Part shown: in pieces, positions 34,816-43,653 of the stretch | How positions within the stretch are numbered: position 1 is the first letter of the stretch | Layout of the letters: each line of letters begins with the position of its first letter | Origin: Pseudomonadota bacterium | Lineage (GTDB): Bacteria > Pseudomonadota > Gammaproteobacteria > Acidiferrobacterales > UBA6901 | DNA: 64,000 nt | Assembly: GCA_021783175.1 (NCBI GenBank) | Contig: JAJXUF010000004.1 | Location: 1-64,000, forward strand | Direction of reading: 5' to 3' | Program-made: the position numbers and the translations under genes | The notes under the pieces: generated by a model | What the model was told of the DNA's origin: nothing | What the model saw: the letters and a program-made list of their open reading frames with translations, nothing else | The model's database searches: none

Positions 34816-36420
34816 ATGGAAAAACAAATGAACGCACATCGCTCACAAGACGCGCATCACGATGAGCTCCCGCGGGGAATTTCCCGCTGGTTCTTTACTA
34901 CGAACCACAAGGACATCGGGCGTCTGTACATGGGTTTCGGCCTGATCATGTTTTTGGTCGGTGGCCTGTTGGCAATGGTAATGCGCGCTGAATTGTTCAA
35001 GCCTGGCCTGCAGTTTCTGCAGCCCGAGACTTACAACCAGCTCATCACCGTGCACGGACTGGTTATGGTGTTCGCAGCACTCATGCCTGCCACGGCGGGT
35101 CTTGCGAACTATCTTATACCAATCATGATCGGCGCTCCGGATATGGCGCTGCCGAGGTTGAACAACTGGGGATTCTGGCTGCTGCCGCCGGCGGCGGTGC
35201 TTCTGGTCATGCCGTTTGTCCTTGCGTTGTTCGGTATCGGCAATGGCGCAATAGATACCGGATGGACAATGTATGCACCGTTGTCAGTGCAGGGCGGCCT
35301 TGGTGTGGATTTCGCGATTTTCGCGATCTACCTGCTTGGAGCGTCGTCGTTGCTGTCGTCCATTAACATCGTCGTGACGATATTCAACATGCGCGCAAAG
35401 GGTATGACGATGATGAAAATGCCCATTTTTGTCTGGAGCTGGCTGATTACGGCGTTTCTGTTGATTGCCGTGTTTCCGCCACTCGTTGCGGGTGTGACCA
35501 TGCTATTGGCCGATCGGCATTTCGGCACGCATTTCTTCAATGCAGCCGGCGGTGGCGATCCGGTTCTCTGGGAGCATCTGTTCTGGTTCTTCGGCCATCC
35601 GGAAGTGTACATTCTGTTGCTGCCGACCACCGGCATCATGCCGCATATTCTGTCCACGTTCTCGCGTAAGCCGATCTACGGCTACAAGGCGCAGGTTTAT
35701 TCATTCTGCGCCATCGGCGTGTTGTCAGTGATCGTTTGGGCGCACCACATGTTCACATCCGGAATGCCAGTTGGCGCGCAGCTTTACTTCATGTACAGCA
35801 CCATGGCCATATCGGTTCCCGTGGCCGTTCTGTTCTTCTGCTGGTTTGGGACAATCTGGAAGGGGGCTGCGACGTTCGAAACACCGATGCTGTTTGCCAT
35901 CGGTTACATTGTGTTGTTCGGCATTGGCGGGTTAACCGGGCTTGTTCTGTCGGATGCGGTGGCCGATCAGCAGTATCACAACAGCTATTTCCTGGTTGCG
36001 CACTTCCACTATGCCTTGTTTGGCGGTCCGATCATGGGCGTCATCGCAGCGTCTTACTATTACCTGCCCAAGATAACCGGGCGGATGTACAACGAGACCG
36101 CGGGAAAATTGCACTTTTGGCTGACCATGATCGGATTCAATATCACCTTCATGTCGCAGTTTTTCCTTGGTATTGCTGGAATGCCGCGTCGCATTCCCGA
36201 TTACGCACTGCAGTTTGCCAATCTCAACATGGTGTCGAGCATCGGTGCATTCATTCTCGGGGCAGCACAGCTTCTATTGATTTACAACGTGATCTATTGC
36301 TGGCGCGGCGCCGGGAAAAAAGTCTCGGCCGGCGTGTGGGAAGGTTCCAAGGGTCTGGAATTTATGCTGCCGTCGCCACCCCCTTATCACACCTTTGAAA
36401 CGCGGCCGGTAGTTCAGTAG
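34816..36420 (+). CDS. coxA: Cytochrome c oxidase subunit I
   Basis: 534 residues, twelve membrane helices. Haem a ligand His in TVHGLVMVF; D-channel entrance IMIGAPDMALPRLNNWGFW (Asp and Asn present); CuB His with cross-linked Tyr in FWFFGHPEVYILLLP; CuB His pair WAHHMFTSG; haem ligands VAHFHYALFG. In helix VIII, aligned ungapped from AHHMFT, the position of the K-channel Lys (bovine K319) is Leu and the preceding Thr is Val (VPVAVLFFCW instead of IPTGVKVFSW). So the D channel looks intact and the K channel does not. No ribosome site better than GGAAAAACAA-like sequence is seen; coupling to coxB across a 12-base gap is likely. Confidence 0.95.
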   Translation: MEKQMNAHRSQDAHHDELPRGISRWFFTTNHKDIGRLYMGFGLIMFLVGGLLAMVMRAELFKPGLQFLQPETYNQLITVHGLVMVFAALMPATAGLANYLIPIMIGAPDMALPRLNNWGFWLLPPAAVLLVMPFVLALFGIGNGAIDTGWTMYAPLSVQGGLGVDFAIFAIYLLGASSLLSSINIVVTIFNMRAKGMTMMKMPIFVWSWLITAFLLIAVFPPLVAGVTMLLADRHFGTHFFNAAGGGDPVLWEHLFWFFGHPEVYILLLPTTGIMPHILSTFSRKPIYGYKAQVYSFCAIGVLSVIVWAHHMFTSGMPVGAQLYFMYSTMAISVPVAVLFFCWFGTIWKGAATFETPMLFAIGYIVLFGIGGLTGLVLSDAVADQQYHNSYFLVAHFHYALFGGPIMGVIAASYYYLPKITGRMYNETAGKLHFWLTMIGFNITFMSQFFLGIAGMPRRIPDYALQFANLNMVSSIGAFILGAAQLLLIYNVIYCWRGAGKKVSAGVWEGSKGLEFMLPSPPPYHTFETRPVVQ

Positions 36421-36434
36421 CGCAGGGGAAAACC

Positions 36435-36998
36435 ATGCCAGGCGCAGACTCGAACGAAGCAACATCCGACAGCAAGCACCATCGCTGGCTGGTAGTGGTG
36501 TTGGCCGTCATAGTGCTTGCCTTCTTCGGATTCGGGTTTGCGCTTGTGCCCTTGTATAACACTTTTTGCAAGCTTACCGGCTTTAACGGAAAGACCGGGG
36601 GGCCGGTCAGTGCGGCTGTGGTGGCAGCGCAAAAGGTCGATTCAACGCGCACGCTGCGGGTGGACTTCACCAGCACCATCATGCCCGGTCTGCAATGGAA
36701 GGTGCAGCCGCAGCAAGCTGAAATCCAGTTGCACCCGGGAGCCATCACGAAAACCAGTTTTTACGTGCACAACCTGGGCCTCACGTCCTCGACGGCGCAG
36801 GCCATCATGAGCGTCAGCCCGAACGCGGCGGCACGCTACCTGCACAAGCTGGAGTGCTTCTGTTTTCACCGCGAAACAATGAAGGCTGGTGAGACACGGA
36901 GAATGCCGCTGATTTTCTTCATCAGCCCCGGGCTGCCGAAGGACGTACGTACCGTGACCTTGTCTTACGCGTTTTTTCCCATAAAGAAGAGAACATAA
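36435..36998 (+). CDS. ctaG: Cytochrome c oxidase copper chaperone Cox11
   Basis: 187 residues: one membrane helix (RWLVVVLAVIVLAFFGFGFA) then VPLYNTFCKLTGFNGKTGGP, the typical start of Cox11, a beta-sandwich periplasmic domain, and the Cu(I)-binding CFCF motif in LECFCFHRETMKAGE. It inserts CuB into subunit I. It sits between coxA and coxC, the classical position. Confidence 0.95.
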   Translation: MPGADSNEATSDSKHHRWLVVVLAVIVLAFFGFGFALVPLYNTFCKLTGFNGKTGGPVSAAVVAAQKVDSTRTLRVDFTSTIMPGLQWKVQPQQAEIQLHPGAITKTSFYVHNLGLTSSTAQAIMSVSPNAAARYLHKLECFCFHRETMKAGETRRMPLIFFISPGLPKDVRTVTLSYAFFPIKKRT

Positions 36999-37026
36999 AT
37001 CAAATTTTGCCAGAAGGAGAATTTCA

Positions 37027-37884
37027 ATGACCGCCGCAACAGAGTCTGGTGGCAAGTATTACCTCCCACGTCCAAGTCCCTATCCGATAATTCTGTCGGC
37101 AGCTATTTTCCTGCTGGCCCTCGGCGCAGTGCTGGACATAAATTCTCTGGGTTTCGGACCATGGTCGACTGCCGCGGGCGGGATTCTGTTTGTCGTCGTT
37201 CTGTTCGGTTGGTTTGGTAATGTTATTGGCGAGAGCGAAAGCGGACAATACCGTGACTGGGAAGACAGATCATTTCGCCTAGGGATGACCTGGTTCATCA
37301 TTTCGGAGATTGCCTTCTTTGGTGCCCTGTTCGGCGTGCTGTTTTATGAACGCAATATCTCTGTGCCCGGGCTTGCCTCCTTTGATCCCCATTACACATT
37401 TTATCCGGGATTCCAGGCGACTTGGCCATCCAGCGGTCCGCTCGGCAAGACATTTCAAACCGTGCAGCCTTGGGGAATTCCGGCAATCAATACGCTGCTG
37501 CTTCTGAGCTCCGGCGTGACAGTCACCTGGGCGCATTGGGGCCTCAAGGCAGATAAGCGCGCTCAGACCATCATCGGGCTGTTTTTGACCGTGGCGCTGG
37601 GTGTGGTATTCCTGGGATTTCAGGCGCATGAGTTTCATGATGCGTACACCAAATTAGGCCTAACGCTGGGCACCGGTGTGTACGGCGCAACCTTCTTTCT
37701 GCTTACCGGATTTCACGGCCTTCACGTTACGCTCGGGGTCATCATGCTGACCGTGATACTGATGCGCTGCATCAAGGGGCACTTCAAGCCGGATCAGCAC
37801 TTTGCATTCGAGGCGGTCAGCTGGTACTGGCATTTTGTCGATGTGGTCTGGCTTGCGCTGTTCGTGTTTGTCTACTGGCTCTAA
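37027..37884 (+). CDS. coxC: Cytochrome c oxidase subunit III
   Basis: 285 residues, seven membrane helices. Recognisable stretches: RLGMTWFIISEIAFFGALFG (with Glu, as in family members), NTLLLLSSGVTVTWAHWGLK, GFQAHEFHDAYTKLGLTLGT, GFHGLHVTLGVIML and FEAVSWYWHFVDVVWLALFV. GAAGGAGA lies seven bases before the ATG. Stabilises subunit I and proton uptake. Confidence 0.95.
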   Translation: MTAATESGGKYYLPRPSPYPIILSAAIFLLALGAVLDINSLGFGPWSTAAGGILFVVVLFGWFGNVIGESESGQYRDWEDRSFRLGMTWFIISEIAFFGALFGVLFYERNISVPGLASFDPHYTFYPGFQATWPSSGPLGKTFQTVQPWGIPAINTLLLLSSGVTVTWAHWGLKADKRAQTIIGLFLTVALGVVFLGFQAHEFHDAYTKLGLTLGTGVYGATFFLLTGFHGLHVTLGVIMLTVILMRCIKGHFKPDQHFAFEAVSWYWHFVDVVWLALFVFVYWL

Positions 37885-37898
37885 GAGCGTAACCATAA

Positions 37899-37927
37899 GC
37901 CAGTCCAGAGTCGATCTCCGGACTGGC
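37899..37927 (+). other. Hairpin between coxC and ctaB
   Basis: Perfect eight-base arms GCCAGTCC and GGACTGGC with a 13-base loop, directly after the coxC stop. There is no T-run, so it is more likely an RNA-stability or processing element than a complete terminator. Confidence 0.4.
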
Positions 37928-37961
37928 ACGACAGCAAACCGTCCATAAGACAGAGGAGATG

Positions 37962-38879
37962 ATGTCTACGCTTGGTGCCACGCTGCGGCGGCAAACCTTC
38001 GGCAGCATCAGGGGGTTTTACCTTCTATGCAAGCCTCGGGTTGTTGCTCTGATCGTATTCACTGCGGCGATCGGCGCGCTGCTCGCTCTGCCCCGGGTAC
38101 CGTCGCTGTCTCTGCTGTTCCTGTCCACGACAGGAATTGCCTTGGTCGCTGCGTCCGCTGCCGCCTTCAATTGCCTGATCGAGCGACATATCGACCTCGT
38201 AATGGCGCGCACCCGTCAGCGCCCGCTGCCAACCGGCGAACTGACGGTCAAGCAGGCGCTGGTTTTTGCATGTGTGCTTGCAAGTACCGGTCTATTCATT
38301 CTTTATACGTTGGTCAATCCGCTGACGATGTGGCTTACGCTGTTGGCATTCGTGGGATATGCCGGCATCTACACTGCCTTTCTCAAGGCAGCGACACCTA
38401 TGAATATCGTTATTGGCGGGGTCGCAGGAGCGATGCCACCGGTCCTGGGATGGGCAGCAATGACCGGCCATGTGACAGCTGAATCTGTAGTTCTGTTTGC
38501 CATCATCTTCGCCTGGACGCCGCCCCATTTCTGGGCGTTGGCGCTTTATCGGCGGGAAGAATACATGAAGGCCGGTTTGCCGATGCTCCCTGTTACCCAT
38601 GGAGAGCGTTTCACCCGGCTGCATATCCTGCTGTACACGCTGATTCTTGTTGCTACTTCGCTGGTGCCGTACGTACGTGCGATGAGCGGCTTGCCGTATC
38701 TTGCGGTTGCGTTGGTACTCGATGGTGGCTTTCTATATTTCGCGCTGCGGTTGTACCATCGTTATAGCGATGCACTTGCGCGTCGAACCTTTGCTTATTC
38801 AATCGTGTATCTATCGGCGCTATTTGCTGCCCTGCTTATTGACCATTACCTGCCTGGCAGTCTGACGCCGTTGCGCTGA
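37962..38879 (+). CDS. ctaB: Protohaem IX farnesyltransferase (haem O synthase)
   Basis: 305 residues from the second of two adjacent ATGs, which gives GAGGAG a better distance. UbiA-type prenyltransferase with nine membrane helices: [20 protein letters not shown], the first Asp-rich loop [20 protein letters not shown] (N-x-x-x-x-x-x-D-x-x-M-x-R-T-x-x-R-P), and the second one [20 protein letters not shown]. Makes haem O, the precursor of haem A needed by the oxidase upstream. Haem A synthase (ctaA) is not in the window. Confidence 0.94.
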   Translation: MSTLGATLRRQTFGSIRGFYLLCKPRVVALIVFTAAIGALLALPRVPSLSLLFLSTTGIALVAASAAAFNCLIERHIDLVMARTRQRPLPTGELTVKQALVFACVLASTGLFILYTLVNPLTMWLTLLAFVGYAGIYTAFLKAATPMNIVIGGVAGAMPPVLGWAAMTGHVTAESVVLFAIIFAWTPPHFWALALYRREEYMKAGLPMLPVTHGERFTRLHILLYTLILVATSLVPYVRAMSGLPYLAVALVLDGGFLYFALRLYHRYSDALARRTFAYSIVYLSALFAALLIDHYLPGSLTPLR

Positions 38880-38934
38880 TTGTCTGCGCGCTGTCATCTG
38901 GCGAGTTAGACAAGTACCCGACCCGACGGGCGTT

Positions 38935-39360
38935 CTAGCGGCCACGGCCGCGAATGCGCAGCTGTTCGATAGAGCGCAGCAGTGCCGCTTCAATCTGCAA
39001 TTCGGCCTTGAAGTGGTTGTAATCTGCTTCGCCTACGCCAAGTTTCATCTCTTCTTCCTTGCGTGCCAGCGCCGCCCGCGCGGAAGCGTCGTCAAGCTCA
39101 GGCGTGCGCAGCACCGTATCGGCTAGTACCGTGACTATATGCGGCTGTACCTCGAGAAAGCCGCTAGATACGAAGAAAAACTCCTCAGAGTCCGGCTCGA
39201 GAATGACACTCACCAGCCCGGGACGCAGGCGCGAGAGCATCGGTGCATGGCGCGCCAGGATACCGATTTCGCCAAGCTCGGTCGGCGCTGAAAGCCGGTG
39301 CGCCGTCCCAGAGAAAATTTCTTTTTCCGAACTAACAATATCGACGTGAAAGGTGAGCAT
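38935..39360 (-). CDS. atpC: F1Fo ATP synthase epsilon subunit, orphan copy
   Basis: 141 residues: N-terminal beta-sandwich with FHVDIVSSEKEIFSGTAHRL, ELGEIGILARHAPMLSRLRP (the near-universal G-x-x-G-I-L-x-x-H-A-P), FFFVSSGFLEVQPHIVTVLA, then two C-terminal helices. Length is normal. The beta subunit (atpD) that almost always precedes it is absent; the upstream 500 bases have no gene. It is convergent with ctaB. Probably a second copy or a relocated gene. Confidence 0.88.
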   Translation of the reverse strand: MLTFHVDIVSSEKEIFSGTAHRLSAPTELGEIGILARHAPMLSRLRPGLVSVILEPDSEEFFFVSSGFLEVQPHIVTVLADTVLRTPELDDASARAALARKEEEMKLGVGEADYNHFKAELQIEAALLRSIEQLRIRGRGR

Positions 39361-39869
39361 AGCTACGCGCAGAGAGAATGGTGAGGTGGTCTGAATTAAT
39401 TACCGCAATAAGCGATCTTGTTCATTATAGACAAGCCATTTTAGAACAGTCGGAAGATAAAGTCGCGCAGCAGTACGTGCATTGTGCGCAAACATGACTC
39501 AGATCCGGCCATTGTGTTTGAAACTGCGGTGTTTCCGCCGGCGTGGGTGGAATGGGTCCAGATTTCCTGTCTATTATACGGGCCGCGCACGACCGGCAAA
39601 CGGTTGCGGGTGCAATCTGAGTATCTGCAATGGTGCCTTAACCCACCCCAGGTAATGAGCGCTGATTCGGGCTCGTTTTACCAGGCGCGGCTTCGCGTGG
39701 ACTCGCCGCTGCCAAGACGGGGGTACCTTGCCAAAGCGCGGTAGCAGGTCAGTCTATGACAGAAAGAAAACGCGCCCCCGGGCCCCGGTGAAATAGCGCA
39801 GCAAGCGCATTGCGGCCGGTCTTGATTGCGCCCATTCCGTGTAGCTCGCAACGCATGCGGCTCGATTGA
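39361..39869. other. Gene-free region upstream of the orphan atpC
   Basis: Short frames on both strands have no motifs. Read on the minus strand, a GC-rich block near 39,770-39,795 followed by GTTTTCTTTCT might be a terminator for the FecR-type gene upstream of it. No atpD remnant was recognised. Confidence 0.4.
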
Positions 39870-42020
39870 CTAAAATCCGTCTCGATGTTCGTCTTTCTTC
39901 CGGTTTTGGTCGCCACGCACAGACTTTTCCTGTCTGGGTTCTTGCGCGCGCGGGGCAGGCTGCCGGCGATCGCGATTGGGGTATTCACGGGCATTGCCAA
40001 CGACGCTGCGCGCCCGTTGAAATCTGTCCGATTGGCCATGATCTTCCAGCCGACGTTGCCGACTCATGGCGTTGGGGTCATGCATTATTTGGTCGGGATG
40101 TGGTGCTCCAACCACCCGGTCTGTCGATCTGGCCGGAACCTGTGGTGCGGCGAACCGGCGTCCGCCTTGGTCGGAGCCGGGTCGGAAATACGCGCTGTGC
40201 GGATTTTGTGGCTGGTGGGTAACGGCAATAGGCGGATGGGGAATGCCATCGTCGCGCAGCGTTTGGTGAGGCGCGTGCGCGCGTGTGCCGGAGAACCCGT
40301 TCTTCGGTTCGGCCGCTGCCCGGTCGAGTTGTGCGGGCAGATGTCTGAAGGCGCCAGGCGCAGGCCGCATTTGTGCCTGAGTGTGCCCGGGAGCGCGGCC
40401 GACCACATCGAAAGTCCGTTGCGGCGCGCGCTGCACAAAGTGGTCAGCTGGCGACTCGTGTCTGAAAGCGGGCGGCGCAGTCATGCGCACAATCGGTTGC
40501 CCGGCGCCCGCGACATGTCCTCCGTGGCTCGCGAATTTCTCTGCCAGGGTGTCGTGAAAAGCTGCCGGCACCACGGGTGCGCGGGTTGCGACCACGATGC
40601 GTTGTTCCAGCGCCGCCGGCTGGCCCGCCGTTGCCGGTCGCATACCGGCCGCAAAGCTCTGGCGTACGGGAGCAATGGGCGGTGCGCCAGCCCCCATCGC
40701 GACGTTGGACAGCCGCTGTATTCGGAGCGGCTGGGCAAACCGTGCGACGGGCTCTCCGCGAACAAACGCACTTGCCGGCACTGCGGTAATTGCGCCCGGC
40801 ACGCGCTGGTTGATATAGGTGTTGTGAACGTAGCTGATGTTATTGACGATCGTGGTGTTATGCACGTTAGTCACGTTCATGTAGTTCACGCGGCTGTAAT
40901 ATGCCGGGCTGTAGCGATACGCCGGATGCCATGCCTCTCCAGGTGCCAGCGGTACCCAAGCGCAGCCCGGAGTGACGGCCGTGCCGATGGTCAGGCTGAC
41001 GCTCCAGCGGACCCCGCCGCCACCGCCACCGACAAAAGCGACCAGCGCCGGCGCGTACACTGGCGGACGCCTGACCACGATGGGTCCCGGTACCCAGGCC
41101 CAGTCGTCGTCGATGAATATCCATCGCCCATAGTGAAACGGCGCGAAACCCCATGGTTCGTCATCAATCCATGTCCAACCCCAGGGAGCAATCCAGGCCC
41201 AATGGCCTTCATGGTACGGCGCCCAGCCCGTCGAAATCGCCACCGTGGGGATCCAGACTTCGCCGTAGGCGGGGTCATCGCGCCAGACACCATTGTCATC
41301 AAGCTCCTCATAGCCAGGAATCTCGCGCGATACGTAGCGTGCCGAGATCGATCTGTCCTCGGCGCGGTCGCGCCGTGCGACCCAGCGGTCGAATGCATCT
41401 GGGGGTGGCAGCAAGCCGCCTGCTTCCTCCTGTAGGTCGCTACCGGAAAACACGATCTGTTCTCCGCTGCGCATGAATATGGAACCGTCATTGCCGTAGA
41501 GCTCCGCGGTCCCGGAACGTATCGTTACCGTGGTAGTACTGCCGTCCGGCGCGACATCGATGCGAAACAGTCCGGAGCTCGTGGCCTGCAGCGCCAGGTT
41601 CGGCGTATCCACTTCCATATGCTGGTGTGGAGGCAGCATCCGTACGCGCACGGACAATGTGCCCTCGGCCACCTTAAGCTGCATATTCGTGTCATCCAGG
41701 TCGACAATCGACAGGGCAGTGTCGTGATTGAGGCGCAAGTCAGCCGATCCGACATGCAGTTCCGCCCTAGAGTGCCGGTCGGCCCACAATTGATCGCCCG
41801 TCGTCAACGGCCTGTTGAGCTGCACATAAGACCAGTGCCCGGTGCCAGCAGGTTCCATCGTTACATTGCCGGAAAAATAGCTGAGCTGCGCAACGCGGTC
41901 CGGTGGATCGACCGGTGTTGTGTCCGCGAAGTCCGCGCGCGAAACTCGGGGGTCAAGAAGCGCTGTCAGCGCTGTGCATAGCAGCGCGATCAGGCTGAGC
42001 CAGCGAATTTTGTTGGTCAT
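39870..42020 (-). CDS. Exported FecR/DUF6600-domain protein
   Basis: 716 residues from the ATG at 42020, with GGAG nine bases upstream (an ATG at 42035 has none). Signal peptide, then a FecR-like jelly roll (about 45-200: GDQLWADRHSRAELHVGSAD, LRLNHDTAL, VDTPNLALQATSSGLFRIDV, SGEQIVFSG). Then the DUF6600 region, rich in Trp: WAPYHEGHWAWIAPWGWTW, DEPWGFAPFHYGRW, WAWVPGPIVVRRP. The last 300 residues are low-complexity with many Pro, Gln, Arg and His, ending in a basic tail. Function unknown; probably periplasmic or surface-associated. A long antisense frame is an artefact of the composition. Confidence 0.8.
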   Translation of the reverse strand: MTNKIRWLSLIALLCTALTALLDPRVSRADFADTTPVDPPDRVAQLSYFSGNVTMEPAGTGHWSYVQLNRPLTTGDQLWADRHSRAELHVGSADLRLNHDTALSIVDLDDTNMQLKVAEGTLSVRVRMLPPHQHMEVDTPNLALQATSSGLFRIDVAPDGSTTTVTIRSGTAELYGNDGSIFMRSGEQIVFSGSDLQEEAGGLLPPPDAFDRWVARRDRAEDRSISARYVSREIPGYEELDDNGVWRDDPAYGEVWIPTVAISTGWAPYHEGHWAWIAPWGWTWIDDEPWGFAPFHYGRWIFIDDDWAWVPGPIVVRRPPVYAPALVAFVGGGGGGVRWSVSLTIGTAVTPGCAWVPLAPGEAWHPAYRYSPAYYSRVNYMNVTNVHNTTIVNNISYVHNTYINQRVPGAITAVPASAFVRGEPVARFAQPLRIQRLSNVAMGAGAPPIAPVRQSFAAGMRPATAGQPAALEQRIVVATRAPVVPAAFHDTLAEKFASHGGHVAGAGQPIVRMTAPPAFRHESPADHFVQRAPQRTFDVVGRAPGHTQAQMRPAPGAFRHLPAQLDRAAAEPKNGFSGTRAHAPHQTLRDDGIPHPPIAVTHQPQNPHSAYFRPGSDQGGRRFAAPQVPARSTDRVVGAPHPDQIMHDPNAMSRQRRLEDHGQSDRFQRARSVVGNAREYPNRDRRQPAPRAQEPRQEKSVRGDQNRKKDEHRDGF

Positions 42021-42112
42021 GATGAAATTCTCCAATGGCTCAGACGTTATCTTGACCCGGCAGGTCCGGACTCCCTTTTAGTCTGTTATGTCACCAAACT
42101 GAAAGTCGCGAA

Positions 42113-43114
42113 TCACTGGAACACGTACTGCAGCGTCAGCCCAAGCACGTTGGCATCGTGATTCCTCGTCGATGTGTCGAAAGTAGGTTGCGTCGGATAC
42201 GAAGAGCTACTGTTTCCATAGCTATCGTAGCGGTAATCGAGTGATGCGACCAGCGTATCGGGTGTGATGTGGTAGTTCAGGGCCGCGGTGAAGCTGGTTA
42301 CGTCGCCGGGGTTATTCTGAAAGGTAAGCAGGCTGGTGTCGTTGGTGCCGCTCGCACCGCGATTGAATTGCCTCACAATCCCGGCGTTGATGGAGAATGC
42401 CCGGTTGAGCCGCGTCTGGGTGTCGAAATTCACGGAATACTGCCAATTCGAGTCGTAGCTTGTCGTCGTACCGTTGGCATTTAGAATGTCCCGCGCTCCC
42501 AGATACGATGCATGGCCGGCGGCGTAGAACGTCAGTAGCTCCGTCTCGTAGCTGATAGCCGTTCCCAGCGTGGTGGCCGTTCCGCCGCGTGCCACTGTGC
42601 CGTCCTGGGTCGGTGATGCGCCCTTGGCGTTGAACACATTGGGTGCGAAGGAGCCTGCGATATCCCAGTTGAAAGCTCTTGTTCTCTGGTCCAAGACTCG
42701 CCAAGTCGCACCCAGGGTAGGATTGGAAAACCCATCGGCGCTGGCGCTCAGTCCCGTTGATGAGTTGCTTGCGCTGCGCCAGGCGTAGCCCTCTGCCAAC
42801 CGCAAGGTGAAATCGTCGGTAACTCCGTAGGCGAACGTCTGCGCAAGTGAATCCGCCGAAGTTGTGTAGGAGTGATTCAGGATCCCGGCGTAGTTGAAGA
42901 CATCGGCTGTGGCGCGTTCATGCGCAAAGCCCGTGATGCCCTGGATTTGCCCACGGTACGGCAGGTAGGCCGGGTCGGACAAGATGCGCATCGGGTCCGG
43001 CGTGAAATCAGCTGCTGTAGCCAGCGCGGGTAGAGTCAAGAGAGCGAGTCCCAGGGATAAAACGGCGGGTTTGCGGCGCAGCATGTCGACAGATAGAAAG
43101 CGTGATACCGTCAT
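42113..43114 (-). CDS. Outer-membrane beta-barrel protein
   Basis: 333 residues with a signal peptide (SLGLALLTLPALATAADF). The mature part alternates polar and hydrophobic residues in strands such as FTLRLAEGYAW, LTFYAAGHASYLGAR, QYSVNFDTQTRLNRAFSIN and VASLDYRYDSYG, and ends with an aromatic-containing strand VLGLTLQYVFQ. The pattern fits a 10- to 14-stranded barrel; it may belong to the transporter or meta-pathway-type porins, but I cannot name the family. Located 92 bases upstream of the FecR/DUF6600 gene. Confidence 0.7.
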   Translation of the reverse strand: MTVSRFLSVDMLRRKPAVLSLGLALLTLPALATAADFTPDPMRILSDPAYLPYRGQIQGITGFAHERATADVFNYAGILNHSYTTSADSLAQTFAYGVTDDFTLRLAEGYAWRSASNSSTGLSASADGFSNPTLGATWRVLDQRTRAFNWDIAGSFAPNVFNAKGASPTQDGTVARGGTATTLGTAISYETELLTFYAAGHASYLGARDILNANGTTTSYDSNWQYSVNFDTQTRLNRAFSINAGIVRQFNRGASGTNDTSLLTFQNNPGDVTSFTAALNYHITPDTLVASLDYRYDSYGNSSSSYPTQPTFDTSTRNHDANVLGLTLQYVFQ

Positions 43115-43653
43115 AAGATTATTTTTTTTCCTCTATTGATAGGTGGCACGAATGCCTTGGTCTCGCCGAACCCAGTTTTGACTGGGTGATTCCGGGTGCC
43201 GGCGCAGTGATTAACCGCTACGCGGGCAGCGACCGGGATTGCGCCGCAATCAGTACCTATAACGCCCCAGGCGAAGATTGGTTGACGCGTTTTCGCCTTG
43301 TGGCCACCGTCGCACTGCGAGTCGGGGGAACTGAACAGGTCCATCGTGCCGAAATTCGCACGGGATTCGACGCACATGGGGAATACGCCACAACAGGTGA
43401 GATGAAGCAGGGAATTGTGTCACAAATAACGTTGACTACCCATTTGGCCAGGTAATGAGAACGCCTGATAATGAGGACAGGGTTGGGAATCCGTGCAGAC
43501 CAATGTCTATTGTTGTTGACTGTAGAAAATAATCCCGGCGCTATCGAAATTTCAACACCGATCACCATGAACGTCCTGCTTGCGTTTGCAGACGGCTGGT
43601 ACGCCCTCCACCCTGGGGAGGGAAACCCGTTGGCGGTGCCGGCTGCGTACAGA
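43115..43653. other. Gene-free region upstream of the barrel gene
   Basis: No supported gene. A short perfect palindrome TTGTG-T-CACAA lies at 43415-43425; its use is unknown. Confidence 0.35.

Noticed and set aside
39885..41435. 516-codon frame antisense to the FecR/DUF6600 gene
   Set aside because: Rich in Arg, Cys and His with no motif; the opposite strand has a signal peptide, FecR strands and DUF6600 motifs.
43186..43568. Frames on both strands in the 43.1-43.6 kb gap
   Set aside because: Short, overlapping and without motifs or ribosome sites.
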